Numbered from the stretch's first letter, positions 8,327 through 17,240 are shown. The stretch: DNA of 64,000 nucleotides from Halobacteriovorax vibrionivorans (GCF_003346865.1 NZ_QDKL01000003.1:496001-560000), one strand, 5' to 3'. Numbers and translations: made by a program. Notes: a model not told the origin generated them from the sequence alone.

Positions 8327-9331
8327 GAGTAGCTTTAAGAATTCTTTTCTAGCATTCACATCAACGGCCCTTTCAGTATTAAAATGAACGTGGCCTGGGC
8401 CCTTATGAAATTGAACAGACCACATGGCCTCAGAAGAATATGGCAGAATGCTATAGCGAGAATCTACTATAGTGTTATTCTTTCCCCAATGTAGGTAGCC
8501 ACTAGTAAAGTGCTTAAAGCGTTCATAATCATAAGAGAACTTTTTTGAATCATAATGCTTGAGTAAGTTTTCAATCTCATCCTCTTTTACAATCTTTGCG
8601 CTTTCATGTTTTGGATAAAGTTTAATCTCGCCAAAAGGAATACTTTTTACAGCATAGAATTTCGCTTGAGACTGATCTAGAACAATAGATCTCCATACGA
8701 CATTATTAAAGATTGTTGGTTTAACCATAAAGCGTGTTGTTTCATTATTAATTAGCGATTTACTAATCAAAAACTCAGTCACCCTCTGCTTTTGGTAAAG
8801 GCCTAGACTCATAAACAAACAAAGATAAGTAATGGCCGCTATATTAAATCGTATATCTTTAAGCCTAATAGCGACTAAGACAAGAATCACAAGCGGTATT
8901 GTGCAAAGAGGATCAATGACTGCAACACCATTTAGAGCAACACGCATATCACTGAGTGGCCAAAAAAGCTGTGTCCCGTAATTAGTAAAAGCATCAAGAG
9001 TTCCATGAGTGGCATAACCTAGGAAAGTATAGAGATAACTTCTTTTAATTGGCACTCTAAATAATCGCAAGAATAAACTGACGACAAGAGCACCTATGGG
9101 AATAAAGAAAATGGAATGAGTAAAATGGCGATGAAATTGTACGTGAAAAAGAGGATCACTAGCTGAGCGAATTAATACATCTAAGTCCGGAGCTAATCCC
9201 CCCAGAGCACCCCACAAGGCAATGGCCTTAAAGCTTGGGCCAGACTCCTTTTCAGTCGTCTTAGTTTTCTTTCTACGTATGCTTCCAAGAGCTGCCATTG
9301 TTCCCACAACGGCTTGAGAAACTGGATCCAC
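8315..9331 (-). CDS. YdjM-like inner-membrane metal-dependent hydrolase family protein
   Basis: A 338-residue membrane protein that starts with MDPVSQAVVGT, the usual opening of the YdjM/DUF457 family. Conserved histidine and aspartate residues that could bind metal are seen in GLAPDLDVLIR, HRHFTHSIFF and GYATHGTLDAFTNYG. Four or five helices occupy the first half, and a soluble C-terminal domain of about 150 residues follows. The start is GTG 9331 with GAGG eight bases upstream. Some family members are damage-inducible; whether they are hydrolases is not proven. Confidence 0.78.
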   Translation of the reverse strand: MDPVSQAVVGTMAALGSIRRKKTKTTEKESGPSFKAIALWGALGGLAPDLDVLIRSASDPLFHVQFHRHFTHSIFFIPIGALVVSLFLRLFRVPIKRSYLYTFLGYATHGTLDAFTNYGTQLFWPLSDMRVALNGVAVIDPLCTIPLVILVLVAIRLKDIRFNIAAITYLCLFMSLGLYQKQRVTEFLISKSLINNETTRFMVKPTIFNNVVWRSIVLDQSQAKFYAVKSIPFGEIKLYPKHESAKIVKEDEIENLLKHYDSKKFSYDYERFKHFTSGYLHWGKNNTIVDSRYSILPYSSEAMWSVQFHKGPGHVHFNTERAVDVNARKEFLKLLLDF

Positions 9332-9380
9332 CTATAAACCTCATATTTTTAAATTCACTCGCTTATGATACCATATTCCC

Positions 9381-10121
9381 ATGGATTTTCTAAAAGAGCT
9401 TACAGGTTCACATTCAATAAAAAATATCTGTGTCTTAAGTGGTGCAGGTATCTCAAAAGAGTCAGGTCTTAAGACTTTTCGTGATCAGAATGGCCTTTGG
9501 GAAAATCATGATATTTATGAAGTGGCCTCCCCCTTGGCCTTTAAAAACAATCCCACTTTAGTTTATGAATTCTACAATCAAAGAAGACGTCAGCTTTTAA
9601 GCGATGAGGTAACTCCCAATGCTGCCCATATAAAACTTGGTGAACTTGAAGCAAGTGGTGAGTATACAGTTAATATCATTACGCAAAATGTGGACAACCT
9701 CCATGAATCTGGTGGCTCAAAGAACGTCTATCATATGCACGGAGAACTTCTAAAGGCCCGCTGTATAAAAACGGGTCGTGTCTATCAATGGCTTGACGAT
9801 TTAACTGGCGAAAGTCGCTGTGAGTGTTGTCATACAAAGGGCAATCTTAGGCCAGATATTGTCTGGTTTGGAGAAGTCCCCCATCATCTCGATGAAATCC
9901 AACAGATCTTACTTGATTGTGACTTATTTATCTCTATTGGAACGTCAGGTTTAGTCTATCCAGCGGCCAACTTTGTAACTATGGCCAAAAGCGCTGGTGC
10001 ATACTGTCTTGAAATTAATCCCCATCCAACTAATAACGCTCAATTATTTGACTACACAATAGATAAGACTGCGACAGAGGGCGTCATAAAAATAGTTGAG
10101 AACTTATTACATATCTCTTAA
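9381..10121 (+). CDS. cobB: NAD-dependent protein deacylase, CobB-type sirtuin
   Basis: SIR2 enzyme that removes acyl groups from lysine using NAD+. The 246 residues show GAGISKESGLKTFRD (NAD binding), TQNVDNLH, the catalytic HMHGEL (His120), the zinc-region cysteines RC and CECC, RPDIVWFGE and IGTSGLVYPAA. Tyr65 and Arg68 in FYNQRRRQL match the residues that let class III sirtuins accept succinyl and malonyl groups. The layout closely follows E. coli CobB. No clear binding site precedes the ATG; a TATGAT box at 9364-9369 is close by, so the transcript may have little or no leader. Confidence 0.93.
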   Translation: MDFLKELTGSHSIKNICVLSGAGISKESGLKTFRDQNGLWENHDIYEVASPLAFKNNPTLVYEFYNQRRRQLLSDEVTPNAAHIKLGELEASGEYTVNIITQNVDNLHESGGSKNVYHMHGELLKARCIKTGRVYQWLDDLTGESRCECCHTKGNLRPDIVWFGEVPHHLDEIQQILLDCDLFISIGTSGLVYPAANFVTMAKSAGAYCLEINPHPTNNAQLFDYTIDKTATEGVIKIVENLLHIS

Positions 10122-10179
10122 ATTAACTTTTATTTTCGTTATGCGTTCGTTATAAGTGGCCAATTACATTGGAGAGGTC

Positions 10180-10527
10180 ATGAAGAAAATAATAGCAATA
10201 TTAATGCTAGCTACTAGTTTTTTTGCAAATGCGCAGACGCTACGTGAGCAATGTGAAAATGCATATTATGCAACAGGTTACGTAAAGTTACATCAATATA
10301 AGATTGTCGTTAATTGGGCAAGAATCTCAGACCACGCACTTGTGGAACTTGAAAATATCTTATACTCAGATAATTTTAAAGTTTTAAAAGAAAAAGAATT
10401 ACCAAATTACAAAACATTATATGTATTAAAAGAATCTAATGGGGAAGATGCCTATTACTACGAAGCGGCACTAGCAAAGCTAGAGTCTCTAACTGGGAAT
10501 AAAGCATCTTGTGTGTATGATCTATAA
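10180..10527 (+). CDS. small secreted protein of unknown function
   Basis: A 115-residue product from the ATG at 10180, which follows GGAGAGG. Residues 1-19 form a signal peptide ending in FFANA|QT. The mature part, about 96 residues, has two cysteines (C11 of the mature chain region and one near the end) that could form a disulfide, and is rich in tyrosine. No family is recognised. The next small secreted gene begins 11 bases downstream, so the two are likely expressed together and may act together in the periplasm or outside. Confidence 0.65.
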   Translation: MKKIIAILMLATSFFANAQTLREQCENAYYATGYVKLHQYKIVVNWARISDHALVELENILYSDNFKVLKEKELPNYKTLYVLKESNGEDAYYYEAALAKLESLTGNKASCVYDL

Positions 10528-10537
10528 GGGGAAAAAT

Positions 10538-10813
10538 ATGAAAGGATTATTAGTAGCAGCTACTTTAGTATTATCAGTAAATGTTTCAGCAAGCGTTTTA
10601 AAAGTTTGTGCAAAACAAGCAAATGAAGTTTGTAAAGAAATAACAAATAAAGATGATTTCATGGCATGTCATAATGCAATCATGGACTCATGTTTAAACG
10701 GGCCATACTATGCATCAGGAAATAAGTCGATGCCATGGTGTTACGATGAGTGTGCACTTGTTGCTGACGAAGCTCAAAGAAATCTTTGTTACGAAACTTG
10801 TAACGAAAAATAA
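10538..10813 (+). CDS. small secreted protein with eight cysteines
   Basis: A 91-residue product from the ATG at 10538, preceded by AAGGGGAAAA. The signal peptide ends near VNVSA|SV. The mature chain of about 73 residues contains eight cysteines, mostly in spaced pairs (CAKQANEVC, CHNAIMDSC, CYDEC, CYETC), which suggests up to four disulfides and a compact helical fold. No family is recognised. It is co-directional with the preceding secreted protein, and a strong terminator follows. Confidence 0.65.
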   Translation: MKGLLVAATLVLSVNVSASVLKVCAKQANEVCKEITNKDDFMACHNAIMDSCLNGPYYASGNKSMPWCYDECALVADEAQRNLCYETCNEK

Positions 10814-10846
10814 TTTTAAAAATTTAAAGATTATATTTGAACAAAG

Positions 10847-10871
10847 AAAAGGGCATCATTGATGCCCTTTT
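10847..10871. terminator. bidirectional intrinsic terminator
   Basis: Stem GGGCATC / GATGCCC with loop ATT, flanked by an A-run before and a T-run after. It lies between the convergent small secreted gene and the thiolase gene and can serve both strands. Confidence 0.85.
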
Positions 10872-10887
10872 TTATTTTTAGAATTAT

Positions 10888-12159
10888 TTATTTTTCAACA
10901 ATGGCAACGACTCCCATCCCACCTGCTGTACAGATTGAGATGAGTCCTCTTCCACCGCCTTTTTCATTAAGCATTTTAGCAAGGCCTGCCACAATTCTTG
11001 CGCCAGTAGCACCAAATGGATGTCCAAGAGCAAGTGATCCACCTTTAACATTTAGCTTCGAGCGATCAATTGATCCAAGTGCCCCATCAAGCCCTAGTTT
11101 TGTTTTACAGAACTCTTCATCTTCCCAGGCTTTTAAAGTACAAAGAACTTGAGCAGCAAAGGCTTCATGAATTTCATAGAAGTCAAAATCTTGAAGAGTA
11201 AGGCCTGCTCTTTTTAAAAGTTTAGGAACGGCATAAACAGGGGCCATAAGAAGCCCTTCTTCTTCAATAAAATCAACTGCAGCAGACTGGCAAGTTGTAA
11301 AGTAAGCTTGAATCTCTAGATTATTTTCTTTTGCATATTCTTCACTACATAAGAAAACGGCAGATGCTCCGTCAGTAAGAGGAGTTGAATTTGCAGCAGT
11401 TAATGTCGCCTTATCAGACTTCTCAAAGGCCGTTCTCAAGCTTCCCATTTTTTCAACTGTCGTATCCGCTCTTAAGATCCCATCCTTTTCTAATCCCTTA
11501 AATGGAACAACGAGATCACTATAAAAGCCTTCGTTATATGCACGATCTGCATTTTGATGAGACTCCCATGCTAATTGATCTTGTTCACTTCTTGGAATCT
11601 GCCAACGTTGCGCCATAAGTTCACAACTTTGTCCCATCGAAAGACCTGTACGAGGCTCTTTTACAGCAGGAAATGAAGGCTTTAAGTCCGCTGGACGAAT
11701 ACTCAATAAAGCCTTGATACGATCACCTGTTGAACGAGCATAATTTGCTTTACTCATAGCATCTGAGAAATTCTTAGAGAACTCAACTGGAATATCACTA
11801 TTTGTATCAACACCACCTGCAATACCGCATTCAATTTGTCCTGTAGCAATTTTCATGGCGATAATATTAGAGGCCTCAAGAGATAGGCCACAAGCTTTTT
11901 GAATATCTGTTGCAGGAGTATGAAATGAAAGCCCTGCTTCAATTGTACATTCACGGGCCAAAGAAAAGTCATAAGCATGCTTACTAACAGCTCCAAGAAC
12001 AACTTCACCAACTTCTTTTCCCTTTAAATTCATTTTATCAACAAGACCTTTAAGGGCCGCTGTCATTAGTTCCTTATTAGAAACTCCTTGATACTTTGTT
12101 CCAGAGCGAGCAAATGGAATTCTCGAACCTGTAACGATACATACTTTTCTTTGATTCAT
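10888..12159 (-). CDS. thiolase (acetyl-CoA acyltransferase, FadI-like)
   Basis: Cytosolic enzyme of fatty acid beta-oxidation or acetoacetyl-CoA turnover. The 423 residues contain the nucleophilic cysteine in IQKACGLSLEA, the HEAF motif, GHPFGATGAR, and the second active cysteine in CTAGGMG. The N-terminal layout and length fit FadI rather than the shorter biosynthetic thiolases. It starts 23 bases after the HD-GYP-like gene, with AAAGGGAAAG as binding site, and is the last gene of a minus-strand operon beginning with a YciA thioesterase. Chain-length preference cannot be read. Confidence 0.9.
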   Translation of the reverse strand: MNQRKVCIVTGSRIPFARSGTKYQGVSNKELMTAALKGLVDKMNLKGKEVGEVVLGAVSKHAYDFSLARECTIEAGLSFHTPATDIQKACGLSLEASNIIAMKIATGQIECGIAGGVDTNSDIPVEFSKNFSDAMSKANYARSTGDRIKALLSIRPADLKPSFPAVKEPRTGLSMGQSCELMAQRWQIPRSEQDQLAWESHQNADRAYNEGFYSDLVVPFKGLEKDGILRADTTVEKMGSLRTAFEKSDKATLTAANSTPLTDGASAVFLCSEEYAKENNLEIQAYFTTCQSAAVDFIEEEGLLMAPVYAVPKLLKRAGLTLQDFDFYEIHEAFAAQVLCTLKAWEDEEFCKTKLGLDGALGSIDRSKLNVKGGSLALGHPFGATGARIVAGLAKMLNEKGGGRGLISICTAGGMGVVAIVEK

Positions 12160-12182
12160 AACTTTCCCTTTATATTATGATG

Positions 12183-13547
12183 TTAATTAGGATTAATAAG
12201 GCTTTTTAATTCGAAAACTATCTTACGATAACTACTTAAATGAAAAAAGTCATCGAGCTCTAATAATATCGAGTTAAGCTTTAGTTTTTCACGATTCTCA
12301 AGACACTTAAGAATTTCAACGACATACTTCTCAATAACAATAAAACAAATTGCTAAAGGAGAAAGATTGGATGTGTAGACATCAGGGAATCCAATTCCAT
12401 TTAATGCCCCATGATGTTGGCGTACAATAACATCAATACCACTAGGAATCCCTGAGATTTCCTGTAGAAGTGTTGTACACATATTTGCATGCTCTAATAC
12501 AAGCTTCTTTTGATTTGCTGTAATATCGGCCAAGGCCAAGTCTTCAGAGTCGTGAATCTTTAGTAACTCCTCATCTCTTAAAACAATGTCGTGAAAGAAA
12601 CAGATATAACATACCTTATCCATAGTTTGCTTTAATTGGTCACCACGCCCCCAGCCGAGATTTGGAATAATCTGATAAAAGAATAAACTTATAAGATAAT
12701 TTCTTTTAAAGGCATAAGATGTTTCATTTTCAAGTAATCCTCTTAAAAGTGGCATTAACTTTTTAGAGCCAGCAATAGTCTTTTGCATGGCCACAATTGA
12801 AGTCTTAGCAAGTTTAACAGTCTGAGGAGTTATTCCCATATCATTTAATAAATTCTGAGAGATCTCATAAGTATCAGAACTTGTTTCTAATACCTTACTT
12901 CCCTGCTTAAAAGCTTTAACGACTTTACTTAATGATTGAGATAAAATTTGTCCCATTAATTTTTCAAAGTCTTCCTTTTGAACATAGAAATGAGTTAGAT
13001 TATTATCTTCATAACGACGAACGATATCCTTATCTAGAACATCATCGGCATAAATACGCTTAACGTAGTGATCCTCACCTGTTTTAGTCATTTTAATATA
13101 AATATCACAACAAGGATTTGATAATTGATAGAAGTTGGATATCTCAACCTGGATATAATCAGGCATTTTAAGATGCCTTAACTCTTCTTCAGTAACACCA
13201 AGGCTCTTGATTAACTGAAGACTCACGTCTCTTAATGAAAAGCGTGAAGGTAGACTGACATAATTTCCATAGTCAACTTCCACTTCACCTAAGATAATGA
13301 TTGGCTTTTTAATTGAATGATCGATAGAGTAGTTAATTAAGTTTCTACCAGAAGTAACATTAAAGCCTTCCTTATCAGTATACTTATTTTCACAAAGAAT
13401 GCCGTCAAAAGTAGATAACTCTTTTGGTGATTTAATCTCTTCAAAATGTCTAATCGACTCAACTTCAAATGAGTATTCATTTGAGAGATATTCTCGCAAG
13501 CTAGATTGAACACCTTGATCTGAGTGTATAATAAGTATTCTTCTCAT
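12183..13547 (-). CDS. receiver-like and degenerate HD-GYP domain protein
   Basis: A 454-residue cytosolic protein. The first 110 residues look like a response-regulator receiver (ILIIHSDQGVQSSLREYL), with no obvious DxxMP phosphorylation motif. A middle region of about 150 residues is of unknown fold. The C-terminal half resembles an HD-GYP c-di-GMP phosphodiesterase: FFHDIVL stands for the HDxGK motif, and QHHGALNGIGFP for HHExxDGxGYP. The key GYP is GFP and the lysine after HD is absent, so it may bind rather than cleave c-di-GMP. Its start shares one base with the stop of the ABC permease (TAATG), so it is coupled to that exporter. Confidence 0.65.
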   Translation of the reverse strand: MRRILIIHSDQGVQSSLREYLSNEYSFEVESIRHFEEIKSPKELSTFDGILCENKYTDKEGFNVTSGRNLINYSIDHSIKKPIIILGEVEVDYGNYVSLPSRFSLRDVSLQLIKSLGVTEEELRHLKMPDYIQVEISNFYQLSNPCCDIYIKMTKTGEDHYVKRIYADDVLDKDIVRRYEDNNLTHFYVQKEDFEKLMGQILSQSLSKVVKAFKQGSKVLETSSDTYEISQNLLNDMGITPQTVKLAKTSIVAMQKTIAGSKKLMPLLRGLLENETSYAFKRNYLISLFFYQIIPNLGWGRGDQLKQTMDKVCYICFFHDIVLRDEELLKIHDSEDLALADITANQKKLVLEHANMCTTLLQEISGIPSGIDVIVRQHHGALNGIGFPDVYTSNLSPLAICFIVIEKYVVEILKCLENREKLKLNSILLELDDFFHLSSYRKIVFELKSLINPN

Positions 13548-14380
13548 TAGAACGATCTTTTTCTAAATAAATAATTAAATAAAAATCCCCATGCACTTAA
13601 AGTTGCAACTAAATGAATTAGACCAAATATTATACTCTTAACTTTTTCACCATCAAGCTCGGCCCCAAATGAAAGCATATCAGAAATAGCAGAAACTTCA
13701 CCAATACGTGGTAAGATTCCATAAAAGATACTTCCAAATATAGATGATATATTAAAGCCTGTGATAACAGGGTTTCCACTGCTAATATATGCATAAGTTC
13801 CGATTGAAGCCAGAACATAAAATAAAGTTAATAATAAAGTCCCAATTTTATTAAAGTATAAACTTAAAAAACAGCTTACAAACATAATGATTATAATCTG
13901 TATAAAATGGGGAATAAGTGAAGCAATCATACTTATGACTGGTAAGTCCATTCCCTTAGGAAGTAGATTATTTACACTTAAAATAATCATACCAATAACA
14001 AGAATTATAACAAGATAAAGAAAGCTTAAGATCCCTCCCCCAAGCATACGGTTTAAAACATATGAAGAACGTTTAATTGGTAATGCTAAGATCTGAGAAA
14101 TAACTCCACTTTCTAAATCACTTTTAAAGATATTTGCAGCGATAAGGGCCGCCACAAGTTTTGCACTTAAGCTAATGACCCAAATAACAACTGTCATACT
14201 AGCATTTGCTAGATATGTACTAAAGCCAGACTCTTCTATTTCAATTTGTAATGTATTGGTTAAAACGCCACCTAAGTACATAACTACAAATGTTAGAACA
14301 AATAAAAAGATAACTGACTTATTTCTTATTTCTTTTTCTACTGTATTTTTAATTAATGTAAAATTTATTAAATTAAGCAT
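13547..14380 (-). CDS. ABC-2 type transporter permease
   Basis: Membrane protein with six hydrophobic helices, typical of ABC exporter permeases related to NosY/CcmB. I prefer the ATG at 14380, which overlaps the ATPase stop by eight bases, to the in-frame start at 14398. The conserved cytoplasmic segment after the second helix (FKSDLESGVISQILALPIKR) marks the family. It pairs with the ATPase encoded just upstream. The substrate is unknown; the genetic link to an HD-GYP-like protein hints at envelope or surface remodelling. Confidence 0.82.
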   Translation of the reverse strand: MLNLINFTLIKNTVEKEIRNKSVIFLFVLTFVVMYLGGVLTNTLQIEIEESGFSTYLANASMTVVIWVISLSAKLVAALIAANIFKSDLESGVISQILALPIKRSSYVLNRMLGGGILSFLYLVIILVIGMIILSVNNLLPKGMDLPVISMIASLIPHFIQIIIIMFVSCFLSLYFNKIGTLLLTLFYVLASIGTYAYISSGNPVITGFNISSIFGSIFYGILPRIGEVSAISDMLSFGAELDGEKVKSIIFGLIHLVATLSAWGFLFNYLFRKRSF

Positions 14381-15101
14381 GTTCACTTCCACTATCATTT
14401 TTAACTAAATCATAGAAACGCTCTTCTAATGAGATATCCCCTCTTACTTCATTTAGAGGACCTTGAGCTTTGACTTGACCGTTATTTAGAATAATTACCT
14501 TTGTTGCAAACTTCTCGACCTCAGAAAGAATATGAGAGTTGATTAAAATCGTCTTTCCTTGTTGTGATAATTCAAGGCAGATATCTTTTACATCTTTAAT
14601 TCCAATTGGATCTAGGCCAGAGAAAGGCTCATCTAAAATGATAAGCTCCTTATTGGCAACGACAGCAATACAAAGACCAACTCTTTGCATTTGTCCCTTA
14701 GAAAGTTCTTTTAATTTCTTCTTTTCAAACTTATCAATCGATAACTTCTTTAAGGCCTCATCAATTCTTCCATTTACTTGAGACTTTTCCACACCGTGAA
14801 ATTCAGCAAAGAACTTAAGTGTTTCTTTTACTGTGAAATAATCATAAAAATTAAACTTCTCTGGAAGATAAACGAGACTTGCTCTCGAGCGTGGATCCTT
14901 AGAAGACTTTCCAAATATTGTAATCTCACCCGAATCAGCGCTTATTAAATCCAACATACATTTTACAAATGTCGTTTTCCCTGCTCCGTTTGGCCCTAGC
15001 AATGCCACAACATCGCCATTTTCAACACTTAAAGAAAAATCACTTAAGGCCAATTGGTCACGATATCTCTTCGATACACCTCGTACATCAATAACACTCA
15101 T
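14373..15101 (-). CDS. ABC transporter ATP-binding protein
   Basis: Cytosolic ATPase of 242 residues with Walker A GPNGAGKTT, signature LSKGQMQRVGL, Walker B ELIILDEPFSGLDP and the switch histidine in INSHILSE. This is the NosF/CcmA-like exporter class. The permease gene overlaps its 3' end by eight bases and the YciA gene ends just upstream, so the three are one operon. The substrate is unknown. Confidence 0.93.
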   Translation of the reverse strand: MSVIDVRGVSKRYRDQLALSDFSLSVENGDVVALLGPNGAGKTTFVKCMLDLISADSGEITIFGKSSKDPRSRASLVYLPEKFNFYDYFTVKETLKFFAEFHGVEKSQVNGRIDEALKKLSIDKFEKKKLKELSKGQMQRVGLCIAVVANKELIILDEPFSGLDPIGIKDVKDICLELSQQGKTILINSHILSEVEKFATKVIILNNGQVKAQGPLNEVRGDISLEERFYDLVKNDSGSEHA

Positions 15102-15110
15102 AGATAACCT

Positions 15111-15539
15111 TTATTTTAGAACTGTTTTAGAATTAATACTTCTTGGACGTTTGTCCTCATCAATAGCAACATATGTGAAAACACCACTTGTTACTTTAAC
15201 TCGTTCTGTTTCAAATTTACGAACAACCCAAGCCTCAACCTTTACAGACAAAGAAGTATTTCCCTCTTTGACAGTAGAGCAATAGCAACAAAGAATATCC
15301 CCAACACCAACAGGCTGAATAAACTTCATGGCCTCAATTGCGATTGTGGCAGTTCTTCCGTTACATCTTTTTCCTGAATAGATTGCACCTGCAATATCCA
15401 TTTGAGAAAGAACCCAACCTCCAAAAATATCACCATTATGATTAGTATCACATGGCATTGTTAGAGTTCTTACTGAAAGCTCACCTTCAGGTTGAATATT
15501 TTCTTGCTCGTTTTGAGTTTCACTATTTTTTCCCACCAT
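15111..15539 (-). CDS. yciA: acyl-CoA thioesterase, YciA-like hot-dog protein
   Basis: Hydrolyses acyl-CoA esters to free acid and CoA. The 142 residues include the family signature TNHNGDIFGGWVLSQMDIAG with the active-site aspartate in the second helix, and a KFIQPVGVGDIL strand. About 20 polar residues at the N-terminus are extra. It is the first gene of the minus-strand operon that ends with thiolase; its partners suggest acyl-CoA metabolism alongside an exporter. It is divergent from the ExbB-like gene. Confidence 0.88.
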   Translation of the reverse strand: MVGKNSETQNEQENIQPEGELSVRTLTMPCDTNHNGDIFGGWVLSQMDIAGAIYSGKRCNGRTATIAIEAMKFIQPVGVGDILCCYCSTVKEGNTSLSVKVEAWVVRKFETERVKVTSGVFTYVAIDEDKRPRSINSKTVLK

Positions 15540-15609
15540 TTATATCCTTTTAAAATTCGATATAATTATAATAACATATACTTATCATCATAATTTAAAA
15601 GGTAGCTCA

Positions 15610-16365
15610 ATGCTAGAAAAGAAAGAATTGCAACTCATTGGACAGGCCGTTGTTTTCAGTACTGTTTTTATTGTCATTTTAAACGGAGCATATCTGTCGG
15701 ATATTTTTGCAAAAGATGGTATCGTCTCAAGGATATTAATCCTATTAGGTGGAGACTTTATTAAAGGCGGCTATATACAGTGGTTAACCTATATGGCATT
15801 TATTTGGTCTTATAAAGAGATCAAATCTTTAAAGGCACAAATTAAAGCTGAAAAATCATATTTTAAAGCAAATCTTTTACCGACTAATGAAGGTCACCTT
15901 TTAATGGCAAATGAAGTCATTGAAATTGGCCGAAATGTTAAAGAATTTGAAAAGAAATACTCAAAAACTCTACTTACTCAATTAATAAAAAATTCTTGTG
16001 CAAAGTTTCGCTCTTCAAAAAGTATTTCAGAAGTCTTAGAAGTTATTAATATTATCACTGATCTTCATCGCGATAATTCTGAAACAGAACAATCAAATAT
16101 TCGCTATCTACTGTGGGCCATTCCTTCTCTTGGTTTTATTGGAACTGTTCTAGGTATCTCAAGTGCATTGATGATTGCAAATTCAAAAGATATGAATCTC
16201 ATTACAGCAACACTTGGTGTAGCTTTCGATACAACACTTGTTGCACTAATCTTAAGTATTATTCTCATGTGGTTATTTCATGACCTACAAAAGAAAACAG
16301 ACAAATTCCATATGAAAACAAAGGAATATGTCATTGAAAACCTTGTTAATAAAATCGAAGTATAA
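15610..16365 (+). CDS. MotA/TolQ/ExbB-type proton channel protein
   Basis: Inner-membrane protein of 251 residues with four predicted helices (about 10-30, 50-68, 168-190 and 205-225) and a large cytoplasmic loop between the second and third. The pair SLGFIGTVLGI and GVAFDTTLVALILS matches the two channel helices of the MotA/TolQ/ExbB family, which convert proton flow into mechanical work. AAGGTAG precedes the ATG. The next gene, nine bases on, encodes a partner with a membrane aspartate and a VWA domain. It is not next to flagellar, tol or ton genes, so it is probably a separate motor. Confidence 0.85.
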   Translation: MLEKKELQLIGQAVVFSTVFIVILNGAYLSDIFAKDGIVSRILILLGGDFIKGGYIQWLTYMAFIWSYKEIKSLKAQIKAEKSYFKANLLPTNEGHLLMANEVIEIGRNVKEFEKKYSKTLLTQLIKNSCAKFRSSKSISEVLEVINIITDLHRDNSETEQSNIRYLLWAIPSLGFIGTVLGISSALMIANSKDMNLITATLGVAFDTTLVALILSIILMWLFHDLQKKTDKFHMKTKEYVIENLVNKIEV

Positions 16366-16373
16366 GGAAGTCT

Positions 16374-17240
16374 ATGCGCCGCCAAAGAAAGTCCATCGAC
16401 GTCTTTAATATTTCATTTCTTGATCTACTTTCTGGTGCCCTCGGTGCTGTCATTATTTTATTTATTGTCGTTCCAAAAAATGAAAATCCAGTTGCCCAAA
16501 AGCCACCACAAAAGCAAGAGGTCTGTGTCGATAACTCACAGGCACTAGATCAATGTCAAAAAATTGTAGCGCAACAACAAGACCTTATAAAAGAGCTAAA
16601 TCAAAAACTTAAGGAAAGTATAAAACCTAAGAAAGAAGATAGCGTTGAAAAGATCACTAAGAAGCAAGATGATACATCAAATACTAATGATGTAGGATTT
16701 AACTTTAAAGGAAAGAATGTTGCCTTTGTCATTGATGTTTCTGGATCAATGGCAACAGATGACCGTATAGGAGAAGTAAAGGCTGGCCTTAAAATGTTAA
16801 TTGCCTCAATGGGTAAAGACTATAAAGTTGATATCATTTATTATCCAGGCCCTAATCGCTCATCATATTATTCTCTTTGGGGTGTTTTACAAAGCCTTCA
16901 TAATCTAAAAGTAAAAGAAGAAGTATATGGGTTTCTTACTAGGCTTACTCCAAATGGTACGACACCAACTAGAGCAGCTTTAATGTACACCCTCGATCAA
17001 TATTCTGATCTAAGTGATATTGTCTTATTGAGTGATGGCTCACCAACAAAGTCAGGAGCAACAGCATCTCCCGATAATATCGATGATATCGTCAAACAGG
17101 TCACGACTAAGAACCGTCTTCGCAAGGTTCAGATTAATGCTATCGGAGTAGGGGCCAAAAACTTCAGTAAATCCTCTAACTTATACAAATTCCTAAGAAA
17201 CTTAACAAAATCCAATAACGGTTTTTTCTATGGCTTCTAA
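16374..17240 (+). CDS. ExbD/MotB-like membrane protein with a C-terminal von Willebrand A domain
   Basis: A 288-residue protein with a single N-terminal membrane helix, FNISFLDLLSGALGAVIILF. Asp17 sits where ExbD, TolR and MotB carry the proton-binding aspartate, and N-x-S-x-L-D resembles the ExbD/TolR opening. Residues 40-105 form a glutamine- and lysine-rich linker. From residue 115 a VWA domain follows, with the MIDAS set DVSGS (121-125), the threonine in PNGTTPTRAAL and LLSDGSP. The OmpA-like wall-binding domain of MotB is absent. VWA domains bind protein ligands through a metal ion, so the motor may act on a protein partner. Cysteines 51 and 61 lie in the linker. Confidence 0.82.
   Translation: MRRQRKSIDVFNISFLDLLSGALGAVIILFIVVPKNENPVAQKPPQKQEVCVDNSQALDQCQKIVAQQQDLIKELNQKLKESIKPKKEDSVEKITKKQDDTSNTNDVGFNFKGKNVAFVIDVSGSMATDDRIGEVKAGLKMLIASMGKDYKVDIIYYPGPNRSSYYSLWGVLQSLHNLKVKEEVYGFLTRLTPNGTTPTRAALMYTLDQYSDLSDIVLLSDGSPTKSGATASPDNIDDIVKQVTTKNRLRKVQINAIGVGAKNFSKSSNLYKFLRNLTKSNNGFFYGF

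Noticed and set aside
10859..11152. Plus-strand open frame at the end of the thiolase gene
   Set aside because: It is antisense to conserved thiolase motifs and starts in a terminator T-run.
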